This document shows, one piece after another, positions 1-5,201 of a stretch of 24,104 nt of DNA. Made by a program: the position numbers and the translations under genes. Source of the DNA: a virus; IMG/VR virus record IMGVR_UViG_3300032296_003394, positions 1-24,104 of that record, one strand, 5' to 3'. The notes under the pieces are model-generated. The model worked only from the letters and a program-made list of their open reading frames with translations, had not been told where the DNA came from and ran no database searches. Position 1 is the stretch's first letter, and each line of letters begins with the position of its first letter.

Positions 1-750
1 TAAATCTAAAACATTTAAATCTAATTGTTTGTATGATAAAAAATCTTGATCAAGAAAATTAATATCTAAATCAGTTTTTATTTGTTCTACTTTTGTTGAA
101 TTATCTGTAGATTTTACAGGAGGGGATACAATTAATGTATTATCTATATTAGCTGCATCGATTGATATGATAACAGGTTTTGTTGGAGCAGAATTTTTAT
201 CTGATACAACTGTTGTTTGGAATGCTTGGTTCATTAAAACAAACCCTGCATCAGTAGAAACTTCAATAGCACCTGTAACACAACCAGTAATATCACAACT
301 GGGTAATAAAATAATTGTACTTTTACCTAATTCATCAACAGTCCCGCTAAAATCTGTACCTCGTACAGAAATTGTCGAAGTTGGCGTATTAATGGATACT
401 GTTTGAGGGTTGTGTTTAGCTATTTGACCCGAAGTATATCGAACAGTTCCTAAAGCAAATTTTAAAGCAAGTTTTCCCGTTGATTTGTTAACATCGTACA
501 CAAAATTATCAATAACAAGTTTACTTTGTTCCGATATAGCAACTCGCGTATCATCTTCAAATTTAATATTCAGTTTAGAATTAGCTGTAATAATGGAATC
601 TAGGGATTCTACCGGAAATTGTTCTTTAGTTGGGTATGATTTATTATTCCTATTAATTTCAGCTAATCCTGTTTGATATTCAATTTTCCCTATATCGGAT
701 AAAACGGCTTTCGATACGATCAACAAAAACACAAACGCGAAAATTTGCAT
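1..750 (-). CDS. FecR-domain protein, exported, 3' end outside window
   Basis: An open frame runs from ATG at 750 to the window edge (250 codons, no stop), so the C-terminus is missing. Residues 1-18 look like a Sec signal peptide (hydrophobic IFAFVFLLIV then a small-residue site near AVLS). Residues about 48-135 match the FecR fold: DSIITANSKLNIKF, then DDTRVAISEQSKLVI, then NTPTSTISVRGTDF, which is the hallmark 'TP-A-VRGT-F' end of PF04773. A possible disulfide pair C152/C157 follows. FecR domains usually sit in periplasmic or surface proteins and sense or bind ligands. Here the gene lies downstream of csgF-csgG-curlin, separated only by a homing endonuclease whose stop is 2 bases before this ATG. 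No clear ribosome-binding site precedes the ATG, perhaps because the insertion replaced it. The FecR call is firm; the role is unknown. Confidence 0.8.
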   Translation of the reverse strand, partial: MQIFAFVFLLIVSKAVLSDIGKIEYQTGLAEINRNNKSYPTKEQFPVESLDSIITANSKLNIKFEDDTRVAISEQSKLVIDNFVYDVNKSTGKLALKFALGTVRYTSGQIAKHNPQTVSINTPTSTISVRGTDFSGTVDELGKSTIILLPSCDITGCVTGAIEVSTDAGFVLMNQAFQTTVVSDKNSAPTKPVIISIDAANIDNTLIVSPPVKSTDNSTKVEQIKTDLDINFLDQDFLSYKQLDLNVLDL

Positions 751-752
751 TT

Positions 753-1601
753 TTATGTTAAAATATTTTCTTTAAAGTGTAATAAAAAATCATCAGATTT
801 CATATTTAATCCTGGTGGCAATTTAATATTTAATGTTTTAGCTAATTCTTTTATCTCAAGATATAATTTCCTTTCTGATTTTTGTTTTGATATAGTAAGA
901 AAATGGTGCGTTCCATCATCTAATCGTTTTTTATTCGATTCTGGACCTAAAAGATTATGCGTTCCGTCATCTAATCGTTTTTTATTCGATTCTTTGAGCC
1001 TAACTGCTTGTTTTTGTTGAAAGTTACGATTAAGGAATATGTGAGATCCTTCAGCCAATAATTTTAATTGGACATTTTTTTGAAAATCGGAATCTAGAAA
1101 ATTATGCGTTCCGTCATCTAATCGTTTTTTATTCGATTCTGGACCTAAAAGATTATGCGTTCCATTTAACACCCGTTCTCTTGAATATTTTCCTGAAATT
1201 TCTCCACCTAAAAGATTATGTGTTCCTGCTGCAACTTTTGCATTTTGTTGTTTCCTAACAGTTTCTGAATCACCTCCAGTCAACCCATTTTCTGGTACAA
1301 TATTTGCCCAAAAATCTGAAGCTACAACATCATAAATCTCAGATAGAGTTAATGCAACTGAAATTAATTCATCTATATCTGTATACATTTTAAACCACAA
1401 AGTGGTAACAAATTTAGTTCCGTGTTTTTTTATATGTTTTGACCACCTAATACCAGATCCTTTATATTTTATTGGATCAGATTTAATCGTTTTCCCGAAA
1501 TATTTTAGTCCCGTAACTGAATGTTGTTTGATATAAAGGTATGTTGGTTTAAAATTTAAACGCTGTTGTTCTGTGATAATATAAATATTTGCGCTGGACA
1601 T
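753..1601 (-). CDS. GIY-YIG homing endonuclease with repeated DNA-binding motifs (HEG1)
   Basis: A 282-residue free-standing homing endonuclease. The N-terminal 110 residues form a GIY-YIG nuclease-like domain: YLY (21-23) in place of GIY, YFG (34-36) in place of YIG, the KGSG(I/K)xW segment near 48-53, a conserved Glu (E88 in LSEIYD) and Asn (N100). Residues about 125-235 hold five to six copies of a short motif of the form (D/N)GTHNLLGPESNKKRL, which resembles NUMOD-type DNA-contact repeats. Three copies are near identical at DNA level. ATG at 1601 has a good ribosome-binding site (AGAGGA, 7 bases upstream). The gene, its promoter and leader exactly fill the gap between the curlin stop and the FecR start. 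It keeps the motif tyrosines that the second copy (4551-5201) has partly lost, so it is the better candidate for an active enzyme. Confidence 0.85.
   Translation of the reverse strand: MSSANIYIITEQQRLNFKPTYLYIKQHSVTGLKYFGKTIKSDPIKYKGSGIRWSKHIKKHGTKFVTTLWFKMYTDIDELISVALTLSEIYDVVASDFWANIVPENGLTGGDSETVRKQQNAKVAAGTHNLLGGEISGKYSRERVLNGTHNLLGPESNKKRLDDGTHNFLDSDFQKNVQLKLLAEGSHIFLNRNFQQKQAVRLKESNKKRLDDGTHNLLGPESNKKRLDDGTHHFLTISKQKSERKLYLEIKELAKTLNIKLPPGLNMKSDDFLLHFKENILT
908..1163 (-). repeat. Near-identical tandem units inside HEG1
   Basis: A unit of about 51 bases recurs starting near 908, 959 (partial) and 1106. The copies differ at one or two positions over about 35-50 bases. Each encodes the ESNKKRLDDGTH(N/H) segment. 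The unit is absent from the paralogue at 4551-5201, so it is a recent expansion of the DNA-binding part of HEG1. Confidence 0.85.
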
Positions 1602-1636
1602 TGTTAATCCTCTTGATTAAGTGTAAAAATGTTTAG

Positions 1637-1668
1637 AGGTAGTGGGATCGGGGGATCCGCGACTACCT
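1637..1668 (-). ncRNA. Conserved two-tier leader stem-loop of HEG1
   Basis: On the minus strand a 7-bp outer stem (AGGTAGT/ACTACCT) carries an asymmetric internal loop (CGC on the 5' side, single C on the 3' side) and a 5-bp inner stem (GGATC/GATCC) closed by a CCCC loop. The element at 4486-4515 in front of the second endonuclease has the same geometry with different bases. It starts 2 bases after the late promoter octamer. A T4-type late transcript might begin inside the first arm, so a role in read-through RNA or in DNA is also possible. Confidence 0.75.
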
Positions 1669-1670
1669 TC

Positions 1671-1678
1671 TATTTATA
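1671..1678 (-). promoter_or_regulatory. T4-type late promoter octamer, HEG1
   Basis: Exact TATAAATA on the minus strand, beginning at the base right after the curlin stop codon. It can drive HEG1 and, by read-through, the FecR gene. Confidence 0.7.
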
Positions 1679-2269
1679 TTAATTGGATTGATTAACAGTA
1701 ATATTATTGTTAGAACCAGTACTTTCAATTTTTATACTCTTATCCAAAGTTCCGCTTTGAGTTAAATCAATTGTATTACTGTTACCAGTTAAAGTTAAAT
1801 CAGCAGATACAATACCAGAACTTGTACTTGTATGAGTAATAGCATTACTATCACCAGTTACAGTCATTTTACTATTAGTTGTAGCACCAATTGTAGTGTC
1901 AATAGTATTATTATCACCCGATATAGTATGATTGATTGTAGTATTGTTACATGTCACAGCAGTTTTGACTCCACAATTAATTGTTTCTTTATTATCATTA
2001 CCTGTTGTACTTAATGTAACAGTTGTGTTATCACCATTTACGATCAAATCTAATTCATTTCTAGAACCAATTTGTTCAATAGTCGACACATCACTACTTC
2101 CACCAAAAAATGAAGGATTAAGAGCTGTCCCAATACGATTATCAACACCCTGTTGTGTTAATGTAATATCAGATAAACTCCCAACCTGTTCAATAAAAAT
2201 ATCATTAGCAAATGTAGTAGTAGCAAAGAGCATAACAAACATAATCAAATATGTTTGTAAGATTTTCAT
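1679..2269 (-). CDS. Curlin-like secreted repeat protein (CsgA/CsgB-like)
   Basis: A 196-residue protein with a signal peptide (residues 1-21, cleavage after TTFA). The mature part begins with curlin-like motifs: IEQVG (26-30), LTQQGVDNRIG (37-47) and IEQIGSRN (64-71), matching the I-x-Q-x-G-x-x-N pattern of CsgA/CsgB. From residue 78 on, a looser period of about 20-23 residues built on G(D/N)xN-T-(I/V) continues to the C-terminus, with IDLTQSG near 167-173. Composition is Thr/Asn/Ser rich, as in extracellular beta-solenoid amyloids. C99 and C107 are unusual for a curlin. The ATG directly follows the csgG stop, with AAGGA in the end of csgG as ribosome-binding site. It is the likely substrate of the neighbouring CsgG/CsgF. 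It may form fibres or coat the cell or virion; that is inference. Confidence 0.75.
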   Translation of the reverse strand: MKILQTYLIMFVMLFATTTFANDIFIEQVGSLSDITLTQQGVDNRIGTALNPSFFGGSSDVSTIEQIGSRNELDLIVNGDNTTVTLSTTGNDNKETINCGVKTAVTCNNTTINHTISGDNNTIDTTIGATTNSKMTVTGDSNAITHTSTSSGIVSADLTLTGNSNTIDLTQSGTLDKSIKIESTGSNNNITVNQSN

Positions 2270-3046
2270 CTATTTTTCCTTTTTAAATTTCCAAAGACCT
2301 CGTTTTTCCCCTTCAATTATCATAGAATAAACACTGTCTTCAATAGCAACTCTAACACCTTCAGTAATAGGTTCGTTGACGCTATTTCCAACTTCTGCTT
2401 CTAGAGCAGTTACATTACCAGTTCCAATAAACATCATAACACCAGCATCACTAGCAAAACTATAAATCGTTTTAGTTGTTGCCACTGATACTAATACTTC
2501 TCCAGATGAAACAGAAATTAATCTCATCGAGATAGTAATTTGATCAACTCTATATTCTTGGGTGAATCCAAGTTTAAATAACCTTAACCCTATTCCACCC
2601 GTACGAATATCAGAATCGTATCCACTAATGCTACCTGTTACCATTAATCCACTAACTAATAATGGAGGTAATGGTTTAGATTCTTTTCCTTCGTAAACAT
2701 CTCGTTGATTGCGAATTAATTGTCGCTCTTTAACTAAATTATCTAAACCAACTCGTTCAACAACCTTAAACCAATTTTTTGAATCTTGTAATGCTTTGAT
2801 AACAAACGATTCTGCTCCCTGTGGAACAGCTGTTGATAATTGAGCTAATTTGTCTGATGGTTTACGTTGCCCAGTTTTATCAGTAAAATCGTAAATAGAA
2901 ATTGGTATTGCTGGTCCTTCCAATTCTGGTAATTTATTGCTTAATGTGGTTCTTGGTGTTATAGGAACGGGATCTTCTCTCATAATATCCAAAGCAATTT
3001 GAGAACACCCTGTAAGCAATAATATGGATAAAATAATATATTTCAT
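2270..3046 (-). CDS. csgG: CsgG-family outer-membrane curli secretion channel lipoprotein
   Basis: Residues 1-13 plus Cys14 form a lipoprotein signal (lipobox LTGC; Ser at +2 favours the outer membrane). The body follows E. coli CsgG closely: DKTGQRKP (56-63), STAVPQGAESFVIKAL (71-86), NWFKVVER-GL-NLVKERQLIR, SGSISGYDS-type segment (GSISGYDSDI, 138-147), RTGGIGLRL, VDQITISMRLISVSSGEVL, TKTI and NEPITEGVRVAIE, ending RGLW. CsgG forms a nine-subunit pore that exports curlin. Length is 258 against 277 for the E. coli precursor; the C-terminal extension after RGLW is nearly absent. The loop that lines the pore in E. coli (Y51, N55, F56) is changed here. I chose ATG 3046 over TTG 3067 because it gives a proper lipobox and sits 1 base after the csgF stop. 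Confidence 0.95.
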   Translation of the reverse strand: MKYIILSILLLTGCSQIALDIMREDPVPITPRTTLSNKLPELEGPAIPISIYDFTDKTGQRKPSDKLAQLSTAVPQGAESFVIKALQDSKNWFKVVERVGLDNLVKERQLIRNQRDVYEGKESKPLPPLLVSGLMVTGSISGYDSDIRTGGIGLRLFKLGFTQEYRVDQITISMRLISVSSGEVLVSVATTKTIYSFASDAGVMMFIGTGNVTALEAEVGNSVNEPITEGVRVAIEDSVYSMIIEGEKRGLWKFKKEK

Positions 3047-3047
3047 A

Positions 3048-3494
3048 TTAAAACCCAAACTGACCAATAGGAACTATAATATCAGTGGTGTTACCATTAG
3101 ATTCTGTAATTGTTAACGATACATCAGTTGCACCTTTAACCCAATTAATAGATGTTCCCTGAAAATCCATTGTACCTGATGTTGCTCCACTATCAGTAAA
3201 CATTTGATCAGCTAATTGTTTGGATAATTGAGCGTAAATCCTGGACTCAACATTAACTAAAAATTTAGATAAATTGCTATTTTTAGCATCAGCTGCAGCT
3301 TTGGCTATGCCAGCTGCAGCATCATCTTTTATTTTTTGTTTTCGAGCGGATTCTATTTGTTCTAGAGTTATTACTTGAGTTGACCAACCATTTCCCGAAA
3401 ACGTTGGATTATTGAATTCATAAACTAGATTAGAGGCGTTAACATCAATTGAAAAACACATAATAAAAAACAACTTTAATAGGTGTTTTCTCAT
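3048..3494 (-). CDS. csgF: CsgF-family curli assembly factor
   Basis: A 148-residue exported protein. Residues 1-20 are a signal peptide ending VNA. The mature N-terminus reads SNLVYEFNNPTFSGN, matching the E. coli CsgF start (TFQFRNPNFGGN). In E. coli that part plugs into the CsgG barrel and links channel to nucleator. The middle (45-95) is Lys/Ala-rich and helical, and the C-terminal half has a beta pattern (TSINWVKGATDVSLTITE... DIIVPIGQFGF). AGGA lies about 8 bases before the ATG. It sits immediately upstream of csgG, as a functional pair. No CsgE or CsgD homologue is visible in the window. Confidence 0.88.
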   Translation of the reverse strand: MRKHLLKLFFIMCFSIDVNASNLVYEFNNPTFSGNGWSTQVITLEQIESARKQKIKDDAAAGIAKAAADAKNSNLSKFLVNVESRIYAQLSKQLADQMFTDSGATSGTMDFQGTSINWVKGATDVSLTITESNGNTTDIIVPIGQFGF

Positions 3495-3498
3495 ATAA

Positions 3499-3783
3499 TT
3501 ATCCTGATCTTGGACGTTTTGGTTTTGGTGGTTCTTTGATAGGTGTCCGTTCTCTAATTTGTAACACTGTATTTAATTTAGCAGTTAATCGCAACAAATC
3601 CGCATCTAATAAACGTATTCTGTCTATTAGGGCAATTAACTCTTTATTAGCTTCAGCTAAAATCGGATTAATTTCCTCGATAGTAAAAGTCCAAACAAAT
3701 TTGACCATTTTTAACATATATGCACTCGAAATTATCGGAAAACCGTATTTAGAGATTAACTCACCTATTTCTGTAATATCCAT
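3499..3783 (-). CDS. Small membrane/coiled-coil protein A (third of three paralogues)
   Basis: 94 residues. A moderately hydrophobic segment at 14-34, interrupted by Lys25 and Lys28, is followed by an amphipathic helix (EEINPILAEANKELIALIDRIRLL...LNTVLQI, 36-76) and a basic Pro-rich tail (PPKPKRPRSG). Its layout, length and the ALIDRIRLLDADLLRL stretch align with the two genes upstream, so the three look like tandem duplicates. AAGGT precedes the ATG; csgF starts 4 bases after its stop. Function unknown. Candidates are a holin/antiholin set acting with the endolysin at 5202-6098, or inner-membrane partners of the curli channel. Confidence 0.75.
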   Translation of the reverse strand: MDITEIGELISKYGFPIISSAYMLKMVKFVWTFTIEEINPILAEANKELIALIDRIRLLDADLLRLTAKLNTVLQIRERTPIKEPPKPKRPRSG

Positions 3784-3804
3784 TTTTATACCTTATCCAA
3801 AAAT

Positions 3805-4089
3805 CTAATCTCTGCGAGCATCAACTTTTCCATCCGCTCTGGACAATCTATCCAAATCAGGACGCAATCCTAAAACTGATGATATCGTTACGTCAATTTT
3901 TATTAACTCATTAGATGCAGTTTTTACCCTATTTTCTAAAGCCATAACAATTGCTGCCAATGTTCTAACTGATGTAATAACATCACCTAAGACAAATTTT
4001 AATGCAGTAAAAATAAAACTACCTAGAGCACTACTAGCAATAATAGGAATAATAACATCAGAAAAAAAACTTACATATGCTTGATTCAT
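3805..4089 (-). CDS. Small membrane/coiled-coil protein B (second of three paralogues)
   Basis: 94 residues with a clear transmembrane helix at about 9-34 (SDVIIPIIASSALGSFIFTA). An amphipathic helix (36-74) contains ALENRVKTASNELIKID, the counterpart of SMDGRVRQMNVDVLELD in protein C, and a charged tail follows. ATG is 1 base after the stop of protein C, with AAGGA 7 bases upstream. The hydrophobic N-terminus and charged C-terminus fit a small holin-like protein, but no specific family is recognised. Confidence 0.78.
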   Translation of the reverse strand: MNQAYVSFFSDVIIPIIASSALGSFIFTALKFVLGDVITSVRTLAAIVMALENRVKTASNELIKIDVTISSVLGLRPDLDRLSRADGKVDARRD

Positions 4090-4090
4090 A

Positions 4091-4381
4091 TTAATCCTTG
4101 TTCATTTCTGCTGCAACTTCGTGGTGTATTTTAGTAGGTAATGGATCAACTAAAAGAGAAGTTGATACTAATTGATCCAATTCAAGTACATCAACATTCA
4201 TTTGACGAACGCGACCATCCATTGAACGCATTAATCCAGTCATCTTTCTGATTGTTTTAACAACACTACTTAAAACCAATTCAATTGCTTGCATTAAAAA
4301 CCATCCACACACAACAGCAATTGCTATTGGCGCTCCACACTGCTCTACAAGATCAAAAAAATTAGGAACACCTATATCCAT
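4091..4381 (-). CDS. Small membrane/coiled-coil protein C (first of three paralogues)
   Basis: 96 residues. A transmembrane helix at 16-39 (GAPIAIAVVCGWFLMQAIEL) is followed by an amphipathic helix rich in Met and charged residues (42-76) and a short acidic/basic tail. It aligns without large gaps to proteins A and B. AGGA lies 7 bases before the ATG, inside the end of a possible 22-residue reading frame. Being the first full gene after the minus-strand late-like promoter at 4471-4478, it leads the holin-like/curli operon. Holin-like by shape only. Confidence 0.78.
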   Translation of the reverse strand: MDIGVPNFFDLVEQCGAPIAIAVVCGWFLMQAIELVLSSVVKTIRKMTGLMRSMDGRVRQMNVDVLELDQLVSTSLLVDPLPTKIHHEVAAEMNKD

Positions 4382-4384
4382 AAA

Positions 4385-4453
4385 TTATCCTAATAATTTT
4401 TTAGCGGTATCATAATGATGTTTACGGTCGGACAAACCTGTTAAATTAAACAT
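4385..4453 (-). CDS. Possible 22-residue leader peptide
   Basis: ATG at 4453 opens a frame of 22 codons (MFNLTGLSDRKHHYDTAKKL followed by two residues) that stops with TAA at 4385-4387, 3 bases before the ATG of membrane protein C. GAGA lies about 6 bases upstream of its ATG and the late-like promoter about 18 bases upstream. Its last codons form the ribosome-binding site of the next gene, as in the coupled genes downstream. It could be a real small protein, a leader peptide, or the remnant of a gene cut by the HEG insertion. Confidence 0.4.
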   Translation of the reverse strand: MFNLTGLSDRKHHYDTAKKLLG

Positions 4454-4470
4454 ATTTTCTCTATTTTGTT

Positions 4471-4478
4471 AATTTATA
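4471..4478 (-). promoter_or_regulatory. Late-type promoter for the membrane-protein/curli operon
   Basis: TATAAATT on the minus strand, 7 of 8 to the T4 late octamer, about 18 bases before the ATG at 4453. It overlaps by 4 bases the exact plus-strand octamer for HEG2, giving a face-to-face promoter pair. Confidence 0.45.
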
Positions 4479-4482
4479 AATA
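4475..4482 (+). promoter_or_regulatory. T4-type late promoter octamer, HEG2
   Basis: Exact TATAAATA on the plus strand, 3 bases before the leader stem-loop and 69 bases before the ATG of the second homing endonuclease. Spacing to the stem-loop matches HEG1 if the seventh outer base pair of HEG1 is counted. Confidence 0.7.
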
Positions 4483-4485
4483 GTT

Positions 4486-4515
4486 ATAGGTCGCGATATT
4501 ACAGTATCCACCTAT
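4486..4515 (+). ncRNA. Conserved two-tier leader stem-loop of HEG2
   Basis: Outer stem ATAGGT/ACCTAT (4486-4491 with 4510-4515), internal loop CGC on the 5' side and C on the 3' side, inner stem GATAT/GTATC closing with a T-G wobble, loop TACA. The fold equals that at 1637-1668 while most paired bases differ in a compensating way. The linear sequence after it (CTAAACATTT then C or T, then TACA) is conserved between both leaders. Confidence 0.75.
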
Positions 4516-4550
4516 CCTAAACATTTCTACAGCAATCAAAGAGGATTACT

Positions 4551-5201
4551 ATGTCCAGCACAAGTATTTATACCGCAAGCCAAATTTCGCGTTCAAATTT
4601 TAAACCTACTTATTTAATGATTAAACAACACGAAATAACTGGATTAAAATATCTATGTAAAACAATAACAAAATATCCTAACCAATATAAAGGTTCCGGT
4701 AAATATTGGAAATCGCATTTGAAACAACACGGTTCGCAATATGTAAAAACTATTTGGTATAAATTGTATACCGATATTGACGAATTAGTTTCTATCGCGT
4801 TAACTTTATCTGAATTATATGATATCGTAGAATCGGATTCCTGGGCTAATTTAACCCCAGAAAATGGATTAGACGGTATTGATGCAAAAACAGCATCAAT
4901 AACCGCAATATCAACTAATAATACCAGATTAAAAAATGGAACGCATTTATTTTTAAATAACGAATTCCAAAGAAATCTCACATTAACCAGAATAAATAAT
5001 AATACGCATAATTTTCAAACAGAACAACATAAAATAGACGTAACTAATAATAATTATAAATTATCTGCTAGACCAGAATATTTAGAATTAAAATTATTAT
5101 ATAAACAATTTAAAGTTAAACAACCTAAATTTTTACATATGAAATCTATAGAAACTCTTAATAAATTAAAATTTGAACTACTAGCTTCTCTTGGAAATTA
5201 A
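4551..5201 (+). CDS. GIY-YIG homing endonuclease paralogue, probably catalytically impaired (HEG2)
   Basis: 216 residues, aligning without gaps to HEG1 over the first 110 or so. The start MSS..IY, FKPTYL.IKQH..TGLKY, YKGSG..W, LYTDIDELVSIALTLSELYD and WAN..PENGL are shared. Two motif residues differ: the GIY-type tyrosine is Met23 (YLM against YLY) and the YIG glycine is Cys36 (YLC against YFG). Y34, E88 and N100 remain. The C-terminal part keeps only two eroded copies of the (N)GTH-F-L repeat, so it is shorter. ATG at 4551 has AGAGGA 7 bases upstream. It lies on the opposite strand to both neighbours and its TAA abuts the endolysin stop. Likely a decaying HEG. Confidence 0.82.
   Translation: MSSTSIYTASQISRSNFKPTYLMIKQHEITGLKYLCKTITKYPNQYKGSGKYWKSHLKQHGSQYVKTIWYKLYTDIDELVSIALTLSELYDIVESDSWANLTPENGLDGIDAKTASITAISTNNTRLKNGTHLFLNNEFQRNLTLTRINNNTHNFQTEQHKIDVTNNNYKLSARPEYLELKLLYKQFKVKQPKFLHMKSIETLNKLKFELLASLGN

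Noticed and set aside
1832-2330. Plus-strand frames opposite curlin and csgG
   Set aside because: Low-complexity Ser/Thr/Val text antisense to well-supported genes, with no start signals.
3046-3067. TTG start for csgG at 3067
   Set aside because: It would add seven residues before the signal peptide and overlap csgF; ATG 3046 gives a standard lipoprotein signal.
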